The position numbers and the translations under genes were made by a program. Below, piece after piece: positions 46,168 through 56,200 of a stretch of 64,000 bases of DNA. The notes under the pieces were generated by a model that was given only the letters and a program-made list of their open reading frames with translations, did no database searches and was not told where the DNA came from. How positions within the stretch are numbered: position 1 is the stretch's first letter; each line of letters opens with the position of its first letter. This DNA comes from Dactylis glomerata (lineage: Eukaryota > Streptophyta > Magnoliopsida > Poales > Poaceae): contig QXEO01000167.1 in assembly GCA_007115705.1 (NCBI GenBank), positions 5,840,553-5,904,552 on the forward strand, written 5' to 3'.

Positions 46168-48656
46168 CAGCAAAGTTATTAATCTCGAGTCTCCAGCTGA
46201 ACGTTTACTTCATATCACTCCCAACTACGATGCTCTCCGTACGTTTGGTTGTGCCTGTTGGCCCAATCTTCGTCCATATAATACACGCAAGCTTGCTTTT
46301 CGCTCCAAACGGTGTGTTTTTCTCGGCTATAGTCCCTTGCATAAAGGCGTTAAATGTCTTGATGTCTCTACAGGACGTGTTTACATATCACGTGATGTTG
46401 TTTTCGATGAAAGAGTTTTTCCTTTTCATGGTCTCCATCCCAATGCCGGTGCCCTTCTCAAACAACAAATCCTACTTCTTCCTACCAACAATGTCTCTGA
46501 GAGTGTATCTAATATTGATGATCATATGCCTACTATTGTACCTGTCACTACTTCTCTGTTTGATGCTCCACAGGAAAACATGCATTCTGGTGAAAATTCT
46601 ACTCCAAACGGAGCCTCCACGCTCCTACAGCCACCTTCTGAAAATGCCGACCGCACGCACTTTGAGCAAGATTCTGGGGAACATTCCCCTGCCAGCCCGG
46701 ACTCCCACGCCTCGGATCCCGAGGAGGATCCGATCTCCTCCGATTCCGCGCCAGGGGACAGTGCGGCACCACGGGACAGCGCCGCTGCGGGGTCCAGGAC
46801 CCCGTTCCCGCGCGTCGGAACGCCTCCGCTCCAACCCGAGGAGGCCACGTCGTCGCCCACGCCTGTGTCCTCCCCGACAGCCTCGACTGCCCCGCCCACA
46901 CCCAGCTCCTCTGCCCCCTCCGACCTCGACACGCTATCGCCCGGCCATGCAAATGCATGTGCTCCTCCGGTGCACACTACCGGATCTTCTGCGGAGCCGT
47001 CTGGTGCTGGTGCTGCTGCGTCGCCTCCTGGCATTCGTACACGTCTTCAAAAAGGTATCAGACAACCAAAGAAATATACTGATGGGACTATCCGATATGG
47101 TATGCTTGCGTCCACAGGTGAACCTCTAAATTTGTCTACTGCTCTCAAAACTCCACATTGGCGTGCTGCTATGCAAGATGAATATGATGCTCTTCTGGCC
47201 AACAAGACTTGGACTCTTGTTCCCTTTAGTTCCAAGAAAAATTTGATTGATTGCAAGTGGGTATATCGTGTCAAACGACATGCTGATGGTTCTATTGATC
47301 GATACAAAGCACGCTTAGTTGCCAAAGGTTTCAAGCAAAGGTATGGTCTTGACTACGAAGATACTTTCAGTCCTGTTGTCAAGATTGCTACTATCAGAGT
47401 TGTTCTCTCTATCTCTGTCTCTCGTGGTTGGAGTCTTCGGCAGCTAGATGTCAAGAACGCGTTTCTTCATGGTGTTTTGGAAGAGGAAGTATACATGAAA
47501 CAACCACCTGGTTTTGAACAACCTGATGCTCCTCATCATATTTGCAGGCTTGATAAAGCTCTCTATGGTTTAAAGCAAGCACCTCGAGCTTGGTACTCTC
47601 GGTTGAGTGCTAAACTTCAGAATCTTGGTTTTCTTCCATCCAAAGCTGATACTTCACTTTTTCTCTATGCTAAGTCTGGTGTTACTATTTTTGTCTTGAT
47701 TTATGTTGATGACATCATTGTAACCAGCTCATCTGATGATGCTATCTCAGCTTTGCTTAAAGATCTCAGTGCTCAGTTTGCAATCAAAGATCTGGGAAAT
47801 CTTCACTATTTTCTAGGCATTGAAGTAAAAAGGACACCGCAAGGCTTGCTTCTTACACAGGACAAATATGCTCGTGATATGCTCAACAAAGTCGGCATGC
47901 TTGATTGCAAAGCTGCACCGACACCTCTGTCATCATCTGAGCCTCTCTCTCTTCATCATGGGACCCCCCTTGGCCCTGAGGACAGTTCTCAGTATCGGAG
48001 TGTTGTTGGTGCTCTCCAGTATCTTACTCTTACTCGTCCAGACCTGTCGTTCTCAGTTAATAAGGTTTGTCAATATCTCCATGCTCCTACAACTGCACAT
48101 TGGACGGCTGCTAAACGTATTCTCCGCTATGTTCGTGACACATCCCAGCTTGGTATTACCTTCAGACCGTCTTCTTCCACTCTTTTAAGTGCTTTTTCAG
48201 ATGCTGATTGGGCTGGTTGCCTGGAAGACAGACGTTCCACTGGAGGGTTTGCTATTTTTATTGGACCAAATCTAGTATCCTGGAGTGCTCGCAAACAGGC
48301 TACCGTGTCTCGGTCTAGTACTGAAGCTGAGTATAAAGCCCTAGCAAATGCTACTACAGAACTAATTTGGGTTGAAGCCTTACTCAATGAACTTGGTATT
48401 CCTCTACGTCAGAAGCCTTGTCTATGGTGTGATAACTTGGGTGCAACTTTTCTGTCGGCCAATCCAGTTTTCCATGCACGTACCAAGCATATTGAGATTG
48501 ACTATCATTTTGTTCGTGAACGAGTTGCTGCAAATCGTCTTGCCATTAAGTTTATTTCCAGCAAAGATCAACTTGCTGATGGGTTCACAAAGGCTCTTCC
48601 TGTCAAGAATCTTGATGAATTTAAGCGTAATCTAAATCTCTCCCGAGCTTTAGATT

Positions 48657-48665
48657 AAGGGGGGG
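48657..48665 (+). other. Copia polypurine tract
   Basis: AAGGGGGGG adjoins the right LTR; its first two bases are part of the RNase H stop codon. Confidence 0.9.
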
Positions 48666-48820
48666 TGTTGGAGTATGTAACCGTGTATGTATACGGTACG
48701 GTGTAGTACACCGACCGTATACATCTATCTCGTGTATAGCCACGCAGGGGGCTCTTCCCTGTCTATATAACACGCAACCGATGGCCCGAGAGGGTACGCA
48801 TCGTTCCACACAAATCAACA
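48666..48820 (+). repeat. Copia right LTR
   Basis: 155 bp, identical to 34,054-34,208, followed by the GTGCC duplication. Confidence 0.95.
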
Positions 48821-48825
48821 GTGCC

Positions 48826-48960
48826 TTCATGTAACAAGATGGAAAGGTTTTGAGGATGTGCTAAGAAGAATATCTTCAATGATCAGAAGAAGCTCGAAGG
48901 TGCTATGCGAGGGCAAATTCTCGAGATCGATGTGAGCTTGTTGTTTTAGATCACCCAAGA
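48826..48960 (+). mobile_element. LINE-type zf-RVT remnant, right half
   Basis: Directly after the GTGCC duplication the frame resumes the conserved tail of the LINE protein (W-x-G-F-x-D-V-L-R-R-I...MIRRS). It is the continuation of 33,625-34,053 and shows that the copia element inserted within this older sequence. Non-coding LINE 3' sequence may run on to about 49,340. Confidence 0.65.
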
Positions 48961-49905
48961 GGAGAAATGATGAGGATTTGCATGAATGTGAAGATGGTTA
49001 TGGGTTTTGTTCTGGCCTCTTGAAATTCTCCCTTGGAACCCATCATCTGCACTGGAAGAGGAATGGCGTCAGGAAGATGCATGTGAGCTGCTCATTCAGA
49101 ATGATTGTTTTTTGCGCTATAGACTGATGGAGATTATAATGAGAATATTTCGCAAGTAGCCCCACCCTATTAGCTGGTTGCCTTTTTTTATGCCCCCTCC
49201 TACCCCATGTACTAAGTCTTTCATTTCCTTTGTCCCTCACCATTTTCTTGGAATTTATTTATTTTAGCTTACTGCAGCGCTGGAATTTCTGCATTGGTTG
49301 CACGATGAATGGAACAAGGAGCACCCACTCTTTATCTAAAAAATGCACTAAGCAAGGTTATATGTGGAAGGGCTTATTGCGACTTTGAGCGCATTTGGCT
49401 GGAATAAACGTCTCTAGCTATGTTTTGATTCATGCTTTGGTGAATGTATTCTAGCCACATTTTGAGCTTCCCTGTTGTTACGTACAACACTTTACCTTGA
49501 ATCCACATATGCTATGACCAGCTAAATAAATACTAGTATTAGTTAGAAGTTTTGCGTAGTATCTATATCACGCCCTTGCCCTTTGTAAATTGAATTCGCT
49601 GCCAAGTGTTTACTTCCTGAACATAATTTAAGCACACAATATACATGGGGAAAAAAACAGATAGTAAACTTTTTTTGAAGACAAAATGTATTATTCATCA
49701 ATTAGTCTATCCAAAGGAAGCACACTTTGAAAAACTTTCAGGAAAAATTACACCCGATCGACCGATCCTTACGTGCCTACCTAATCAATCATCTATGCGG
49801 ACTGAAGAACAAAACATGCATGCAATCGTAGAGAGGACACACAGCAGGGACACACGGAGTGCAGTTAACCAAAGTAAAACCAGCTGCGTCTGCGCCTGCG
49901 TCCGG
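48961..49905. other. Intergenic and 3' flank of the eight-cysteine gene
   Basis: The first part may be LINE 3' sequence (a CTGCAGCGCTGGAATTT stretch near 49,272). The rest is 3' flank of the minus-strand gene, with an AATAATACA stretch (minus) near 49,690 that could act in polyadenylation. Confidence 0.4.
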
Positions 49906-50739
49906 CTAGACGCCGCCGCAGCGGTAGACGATCCGACACGTCCGGCCGACCCGGACGACGTACTTGTGCTGCGGCTTGACGAGGAACGGCGGCAGCCGCA
50001 GGAGAGCCTCGCAGACGCAGTCCTTCTGCACCTCCTGCAGCCACCGGCAGCAGTCGCGGTACGCCCGGAGCTCCTCGTCGTGGTGGTGCTCGTGGTCGTC
50101 ATGGTCGTGGTCGTGGTCGGAGTCGTCGTCGTCGTCGTGGTCATCGTCGTCGTCATGGTCATCGTCCTTGTCGTCGTCGTCGTGGTCGTCGTCATGGTCG
50201 GGGTCCTCCTCGTGGTCGTCGTCATGGTCGGGATCCTCATCGCCGTCCCGCAGATGCCCACGGCGGCTGCGCCCACGCCCGCGGAGACGCCCTCGTCCGC
50301 GTCCGCGCCCGCGGCGGGTGTGGTTGCCGCCGTGGTGGCCGGTGCCGTTTCTGGTGAGGTGGCCGCCGGTGCCGTTCCTGGCGACGTGACCGCTGTCGTT
50401 GTCCGCCATCAGGCCGAGGGAGGCGACGTTGATCACCGCCGCGTGTCCATGGCGGCGACGGACACGGCGGTCACCATCGCCGCCGTGGTGATCGTCGTCG
50501 TCGTCGTGGTGCTCATCATCGTCGTCGTCGTCATCGTCATCATCGTCGTCGTCGTGGTGCTCGTGGTCGTCCTCCGGCGGGCTGGGCGGCAGGATGGAGC
50601 ACGCCTGGCTGGCGATGGCGAACTGGCTGATGCAGAAGGCCTTGGCCTTGGCCTGCTGCGCGGCGACGGGCGCGAGGAGGGTGGGAAGGAAGAGGAGGAC
50701 GGCGGCCAACGCCGCGATGTGGGCAGCCGATGCCGCCAT
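49906..50739 (-). CDS. Secreted eight-cysteine (LTP-2-like) protein with a giant Asp/His-rich insert
   Basis: A 277-residue single-exon ORF. Residues 1-27 form a signal peptide (LAAVLLFLPTLLAPVAA). Cysteines lie at 36, 47, 230, 231, 241, 243, 268 and 274, that is C-X10-C-X182-CC-X9-CXC-X24-C-X5-C. Except for the second gap this is the spacing of type 2 lipid-transfer proteins, placing it in the bifunctional inhibitor/LTP/seed-storage superfamily. Between Cys2 and Cys3, where about 13 residues are normal, there are 182: an acidic Asp/His tract (56-90), a basic Arg/Gly tract with four N-glycosylation sequons (N114, N122, N131, N139), then a second Asp/His tract (165-222). The coding strand is chosen because the signal peptide and cysteine frame are intact; the opposite strand is open only as a shadow of the GTC/GAC repeats. 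Metal or calcium binding in the wall is an inference. Confidence 0.82.
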   Translation of the reverse strand: MAASAAHIAALAAVLLFLPTLLAPVAAQQAKAKAFCISQFAIASQACSILPPSPPEDDHEHHDDDDDDDDDDDDDEHHDDDDDHHGGDGDRRVRRRHGHAAVINVASLGLMADNDSGHVARNGTGGHLTRNGTGHHGGNHTRRGRGRGRGRLRGRGRSRRGHLRDGDEDPDHDDDHEEDPDHDDDHDDDDKDDDHDDDDDHDDDDDSDHDHDHDDHEHHHDEELRAYRDCCRWLQEVQKDCVCEALLRLPPFLVKPQHKYVVRVGRTCRIVYRCGGV

Positions 50740-50797
50740 CTACGAGCTCAGTGCGCCGAGCCGTGGCAATGTGGAGTGCCACACTGCCACTTCACTT

Positions 50798-50805
50798 CTT
50801 ATAAT
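50798..50805 (-). promoter_or_regulatory. Possible TATA box of the eight-cysteine gene
   Basis: Minus-strand ATTATAAG lies about 60 bases upstream of the ATG, leaving a leader of roughly 30 bases if transcription starts about 30 bases downstream. Confidence 0.4.
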
Positions 50806-50809
50806 GATG

Positions 50810-51121
50810 TCTAACCAAGTCAGAGATGTTCATTGCAGAGCTTATTAAGTAGCTGAGGTCAAGGCAGAGGTAGGGGGTGACCAGATCGAAACGGAGATGC
50901 ACACAGCGTGGTGCATGGTTGTAATTAGTTAGGTGCTTCATAGCGACGGCGTGCGTCCAGGATTGTTCAGCCATGTCCACCTTGTTTACATGCATTCATG
51001 CGTTACTGGTGAGAGACCAGTGGCTACAGAGAAGGTTGTAAAAAAATAGAAGGTTGTAAATTATTATTGTGTTAGTCAATCTGTACGATATAATCCTATT
51101 GACCAGTAGTATGGAAATCCA
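50810..51121. other. Upstream region of the eight-cysteine gene
   Basis: No gene or repeat recognised; contains the promoter-proximal DNA of the minus-strand gene. Confidence 0.35.
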
Positions 51122-51489
51122 TTTTGGCTCATAGGAGTATATGCACCTGTTGGTTTAAAATTATTTTTCAAAATGTCTAAACATTCTGAAAAAAAATTCT
51201 TAGCGTGCATCTAGACATTTTATGTTCACTCACCAAGTTTTGTAAGAAAAAAATAATTTTTATGACCTGTGTAAAAAAGACAATTTTTTATGCTACGCAA
51301 TTGCTATTTACGTAACTTTTTTTGTCATTTTTACACAGACCACAAAAAATGTCCTTTCTCACCAAAACTTTGATGGATGGACATAGAGTGTTCATATGTA
51401 TACCCGGAATTTTTTGTTCTTTTTTTATTTTTTAAAATACATTTAAAATATATTTTTATAATAGGTGCATTTGCTCCTATGAGACAAAA
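51122..51489. mobile_element. Foldback MITE-like element, about 368 bp
   Basis: The left end TTTTGGCTCATAGGAG..ATGCACCT is matched in inverted orientation at the right end (AGGTGCATTTGCTCCTATGAGACAAAA). The interior is AT-rich and partly self-complementary (CTGTGTAAAAA... and TTTTTACACAGACC). No clear target duplication was found, so the superfamily is left open. Confidence 0.65.
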
Positions 51490-51560
51490 CACCATGCCCC
51501 CAATAGTCCAAGATTGTTGTTGTATTGTGCTCGATAATTTAAATAAGTGACAATATAGTA

Positions 51561-51641
51561 CTCCCTCCGTACCAGATTATAAGCCGTTTTATATTGCTAA
51601 AATAGTGTTCTAAAATGGCTTATATAATGGTACAGAGGTAG
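51561..51641. mobile_element. Stowaway-type MITE, 81 bp
   Basis: Starts CTCCCTCCGTACCA and ends TGGTACAGAGGTAG, with TA at 51,559-51,560 and 51,642-51,643. A SINE later inserted at its right edge and duplicated part of the end. Confidence 0.82.
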
Positions 51642-51649
51642 TACATGTC

Positions 51650-51920
51650 GAGAACCAATCTGAGGTTGGGTGGTTAGGAGGGTGGTTGTACCCCCAGCCC
51701 ACCAGAGTTCAAACCCCAGGTTTGACATCTGTGTGTCTCATAAAGGCGGAATATTCTTTCAGTGGGAGGCGACGTTCCCGTCGATAACCCGATCTGCCGG
51801 CTCAGTCTTTCGGAGGTGCTCATAGGGGTAGGGTGTGCGTGTGTGCGTTCATAGGGGTGAGTGTATGCGCGTGTATATGAGCGCTTGCGTTTGTACTGTG
51901 TTTCTCAAAAAAAAAAAAAA
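51650..51920 (+). mobile_element. tRNA-derived SINE with 16-bp target duplication
   Basis: Contains an A box (TGGTTAGGAGGG, 51,670-51,682) and a B box (GAGTTCAAACCC, 51,715-51,726) of an RNA polymerase III promoter, a GT-rich body and a 3' poly(A) of about 14. Direct repeats of AGAGGTAGTACATGTC lie at 51,634-51,649 and at 51,920-51,935, the first A of the right copy merging with the poly(A). Confidence 0.88.
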
Positions 51921-51935
51921 GAGGTAGTACATGTC

Positions 51936-53219
51936 AACACAAAATGAATAAGGTTGGCTGGTCCATGTGCCGATGTGGAAAGCCGCCCCCATCCGTCCGG
52001 ACATGTATAAACATTCCTAATGATGCACACTTTGGGGTGATTTGAACATATTAAAGGGCACGGGTGAAGATGCTTTTATACACATGCTTCAGATGCACTG
52101 TTACTCACATATAAACACCAAGAGTCGGAAGATTATCTTTATTACTGTGCAAAAAAATATTTATGTTATGGATCTTACTGGATCCATGCTCATCCCTAAT
52201 CCGAATTACAATAAATCATAGTGCTATTTTTGTCAAGCCTAATTATAGATGTGAAATCTTGAATTTTCTACACCATGACACGACAGAAGCAAATAATATC
52301 TAAATCCTCAATTATTTTCCGATTTGATCGCAGACTTGTAACGAGTGTTCTCAGTCCTTACTCTTTTTCTTATCTGAAGATTGTTGTATATTCCAACTGA
52401 TTCTGCTGATTTAATCCTCCTGTTGTGTCATGACAATTATCGTATTAGGCTATTAACACTGTATTCATGTTCAAAATGGAAGAGTTTGTGACATTAAGCA
52501 ACGGCTTTAGTTAAGAGTTTTTTTTACTTGATAGTAAGAGTACTTTTTTCCACGACTATATAGTCCAAAGCAACAGCACCAAGCACCAGATAGATTTCAG
52601 GCTTCTTTTTACCGATCACGTGTACAAAAGATTGAATTTTTCATGATCAGTCGAGCTTCACTTATGATGCATAGGGAAGTTTTTAAAAAAAAAATTATGC
52701 AAGTAATTCTGATACAACGGTACAAATTGTTGAAGGAAAAGACATTATTTTATTGCAAAAACCAATTTTCTCTAAATATTTACATGAAGACAATAATAGA
52801 CAAGGCTAAATTCTACTATTCAGTAGCATATGATGCAAGAACTACAGTGAAATGATATTTATTTGTTTTTTAAATTATATACTAATAGTACAGTTTCAGC
52901 AAGTCATCTGAACGTAGCTGTTATCAGGAAGGACAGAAGGGATTATGGGATGGGACATACAAAACAATGTAAACTCGACGAATGACACTCCATACTGTTA
53001 GGCTAACAATACAATCTATGGTTAAGATTGATACATGACAGCCTATCCCTGCAATATAGCCCTTGCCCTGGTCAGTCCACCTCCCGCTTCTGCGCCTTAC
53101 AAGGTAACCCTACCATACATATGTACAGGGTGGCAGGTGTTGGAGCAACGGAACAAATGGGCTTACCGTCCAAACATAGTGACCCGTTATCTTGGCCTCC
53201 CTTCAAACATAGTGAACTG
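51936..53219. other. Intergenic sequence and 3' flank/UTR of the HUA2-like gene
   Basis: No other gene is supported. The last part, down from 53,219, should hold the 3'UTR of the minus-strand HUA2-like gene. Confidence 0.45.
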
Positions 53220-53234
53220 TTATCTTGGCCTCCA
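53169..53234. repeat. 33-bp tandem duplication across the HUA2-like stop codon
   Basis: Two 33-bp units (53,169-53,201 and 53,202-53,234) share CAAACATAGTGA and GTTATCTTGGCCTCC with few changes. The second carries the last five codons and the stop of the gene; the first lies in its 3'UTR and repeats the same stop context. Confidence 0.85.
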
Positions 53235-56200
53235 GCTACCATGTGCTGCACAAAAGAGATACGTTTAATATCATCAACTTCATAATAACATGAGATGTAT
53301 GTAACTGTTCATTTCTTATTTTCCACATCAAACTGTATTTTTTAGCAAACCACATCTTACAGAGTTAAAGCGAGCATTTTACATAGTGCAACAAAATATT
53401 AAATGGGAGGAACTGTGATCAGGGCCATCATAGATGCTTCCAAAAGCAAGAAGTGCAGATAATGGCCCCAGATCAACAGATCTCCCTTCAGCTATTTCAC
53501 TGAAGAATTAAAATTGTTTTTACTGACCAGGCCCAGCACATGGTTTCAAAAACGTAAATACAGATAACGGTCACAGGATCAACAACATTATGTCTCTTTC
53601 AGGTCTTCCCTCAGCTAATATTTCATGAACATTTAAAAAAATCTTCCATAATAGCATAATAGCAGCTTCAAGCAGAACAAAAGTCATCAACAGGATTTTC
53701 TAGTCAATATATGACTTGTAATAGTAGAGACGATAGGACAAAGAGATGCACTAAGAATTAAAAAAAAAAACAGAACAATGGCTCGTCAACTGTAACATAC
53801 CTCCTGCTACATGAGGAACTGGAGGCTCCCTAGACCATCCGGAGCAGGGACCTGGTGGAGGATCTGATGGTCGTCCATAGTGCATTGGGGCTGCTGATGC
53901 TTGGTCTGGACCACGTGGTCCTGGATAACAATCAAGCACAAATGAAATCAAATCGACACTGGGTGATAATATAGCAGTTCATTAGGTGGAAAAAATATCA
54001 GTAACTAGTTTTCTTGATGAAACTGCAAAAGTTGGAATTGTTTTCAAAAATGCTAAAAACAGACTCATGATTTGATCATTTGTATATTTATTATTTGTGG
54101 TGAGGGGAACAAGACTTAGTCCAGCCATACTTTGAAATTAAGATAGAAACTGAGACCTGGGTTGGTGAGTTAGCATTTTTGAAGAGTTCTCCATGATGTG
54201 ATGATATGACTAAAGCTTAATATGTAAAGTACCTGGATGAAAAGGAGGAAATCTTCCACTGTCAGCATCATGGTGTATCGGCCCCCTAATAACTCTCTCA
54301 TCAAACCGTTGTCCTCTGTCATCGTGGCGATATCTTCTATCACTGAAGTGAGGACGTCTATCATGCCCGTGATGCATGCTATCATGTCTCTGATGATCTC
54401 GATCATGCCCATTATACTGATAGGTCTCAGGATAGGCCGAAGAGTTATTACTCCATTGTTGTGGTCTTTGATGGGGTTCTGATGGCATACGAGGGAATTG
54501 ATTTGGAGGAGGCGGAGGGGGTGGTCGTTGCAAATGATATCCCCCGTTAGGCGTCGATGCAGTTGGGTGCTGATAGTTATTCCCGTGGTATGGTGCTGGT
54601 TGTCTAGGGAAATTGCTACGGGGTCCAGGAGGATTGGGTGGTGCAATCTGAGTTTGGTGCACACCAGGTGCCGAATTACAGAACAGAGGCTGCAACGGAG
54701 CTACAGAAAGATGTGGCCCAACTGGATGTGACTGCTGACTTTGAACATTCTGCAAAAATAAAGAGGGGATTAATTTCACAATATAACAACGCTAAATGTC
54801 GGCAAAGGGAGAAAATGTGCATACATAGGTAGCTATTGGAGGATGTGGCCCAACTGGATCAGGTGCCATTTGTAAAGTTGCCTGCAACTGCGTACTCTGA
54901 GCAATGGGAACAGGCGGAGGAGGTGGAACAGGTGGAGGAGAACATGGCAATGGCGGGGGTATTGGAGGCCCATCGTTTGGGAGGGGAGGACCGGTATCTG
55001 AAGGATGGTGATAAGATGTACAGTTGGTATCACTTTGGTCTGGTTGGCATAAGGTACTAGCTTCAGCTTCGGATGGTGGAGATACATCCTCCATCTCAAG
55101 CTCACCATCAACTTCCTCGAGGATGAGCCGATGCTTCTCCACGGGAATTTGAGATTCTTCCTTCTCATCACCACCTGGAGCATCCTGTTCAGGTGTGACG
55201 GCCTCGAAACTCCTGTCCTCGGAAGAGCTTCCTTCATCGTCCTCGAGTACTTTCGTGCAAATTAAGTTTGGTATGTGAAAACCAGCATTGCTGAGGAAAA
55301 TAATGGAACATATAAACATGGGAAACTAGAGGGAACACTTCCATGAAACAAAAGATCCTGCTTCATAGTTGAATACATGTAATTCTAATTTACTATACTA
55401 GTGTAGTGAGAATTAAAACATAGGCTCCCTTAGCTCCAAATCATGAAATCGACCACATATGATGCTAGTGCCACACTGCCATTCTGCACTGCAAGCAGTA
55501 TGCATGATCATATGAATCCCGTGCATCACACATTTTTATGTATCAGTAAATTTGTCTCACATATTATAAAGCGAAAATTTGCTACAGGACATCGTTATTT
55601 TCCGGCGTTTGCCAAAACACACCACTTAATTGTGTCTTTGCCAAGTGCCATTACAATTTTGTGGCACGTTTGCCAAAACACACCGAATTGCCTAAAACAG
55701 AAAGTTTGATATTTCAGCTATAGATGTAAAAACTTTCTGTTTTAGGCATGTGGTGTGTTTTGGCAAAGACACAATTGAACGACGTGTTTCAGCAAACGTC
55801 GGAAAATAACGGTGTCGGCATGCATTAAAAATTGTTCAACATGAAGCAACTTTAATGAGTCCTAATCCAGCGATAGTTCTGTACATTTTCTACGTAATGT
55901 GCTAGCATAGAGAAAAAGATGGGAGTTCAATTCAATATTTGTGGGTTTTATCAAATACTCCGTACATGCTAGCTCGGTGCTGGTATCATTAATCCATCAT
56001 AACTCGCTACTAATCAGATCAGCCAAGGCCCAATGCATACAAATACTAAGTGCTCAAAATTCTAAAATTGCACATGAGTTCCGGCCGCAATTTTGCTTGC
56101 TTCCGATGCTTGGGCCATGGGCTCTCAAAAACAAAAATGGCTCTTTCATGCATGACAAGGACATGGCCATATAGGCATAAAGCATACGCTAACTTCGTAC

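Larger units (their letters stand above)
34547..48658 (+). pseudogene. Copia gag-pol, interrupted by E2 and by a stop codon
   Basis: The ATG at 34,547 begins a Gag (UBN2/DUF4219-like; ENALVWKALVIPAL, SKTRIQQLRSALHNTRK). A TAG at 35,180-35,182 breaks the frame just before an Arg/Asp-rich linker. The frame then continues with the CCHC knuckle CQICNIHGHSARDC (about 35,563-35,604), protease YDTGATDH (about 35,690), integrase HHCC zinc finger (WHCRLGHPS...CDSCQLAK) and integrase core. The second catalytic Asp of the core is replaced by Glu (QTEWGGEY; GAA at 36,461-36,463). E2 interrupts at 36,681. After E2 the same frame resumes at 46,163 with the end of integrase, a Pro/Ser-rich linker, the reverse transcriptase ([26 protein letters not shown] near 47,700) and RNase H ([16 protein letters not shown]), ending at 48,658. 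Confidence 0.95.
34054..48820 (+). mobile_element. Ty1/copia LTR retrotransposon (Ale/Retrofit-like), split by E2
   Basis: Bounded by two 155-bp LTRs that are identical by eye, with target duplication GTGCC (34,049-34,053 and 48,821-48,825). Without the inserted E2 (9,481 bp plus 5-bp duplication) it is about 5.28 kb. It has a primer site for initiator tRNA-Met, one long gag-pol frame (gag, CCHC knuckle, protease, integrase, reverse transcriptase, RNase H) and a polypurine tract. Short LTRs and compact size fit the Ale/Hopscotch lineage. Identical LTRs indicate recent insertion. Confidence 0.95.

Noticed and set aside
49645..50814. 389-aa plus-strand open frame opposite the eight-cysteine gene
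   Set aside because: It is a Val-rich shadow of the GTC/GTG repeats; it has no domain, while the minus strand has a signal peptide and complete cysteine pattern.
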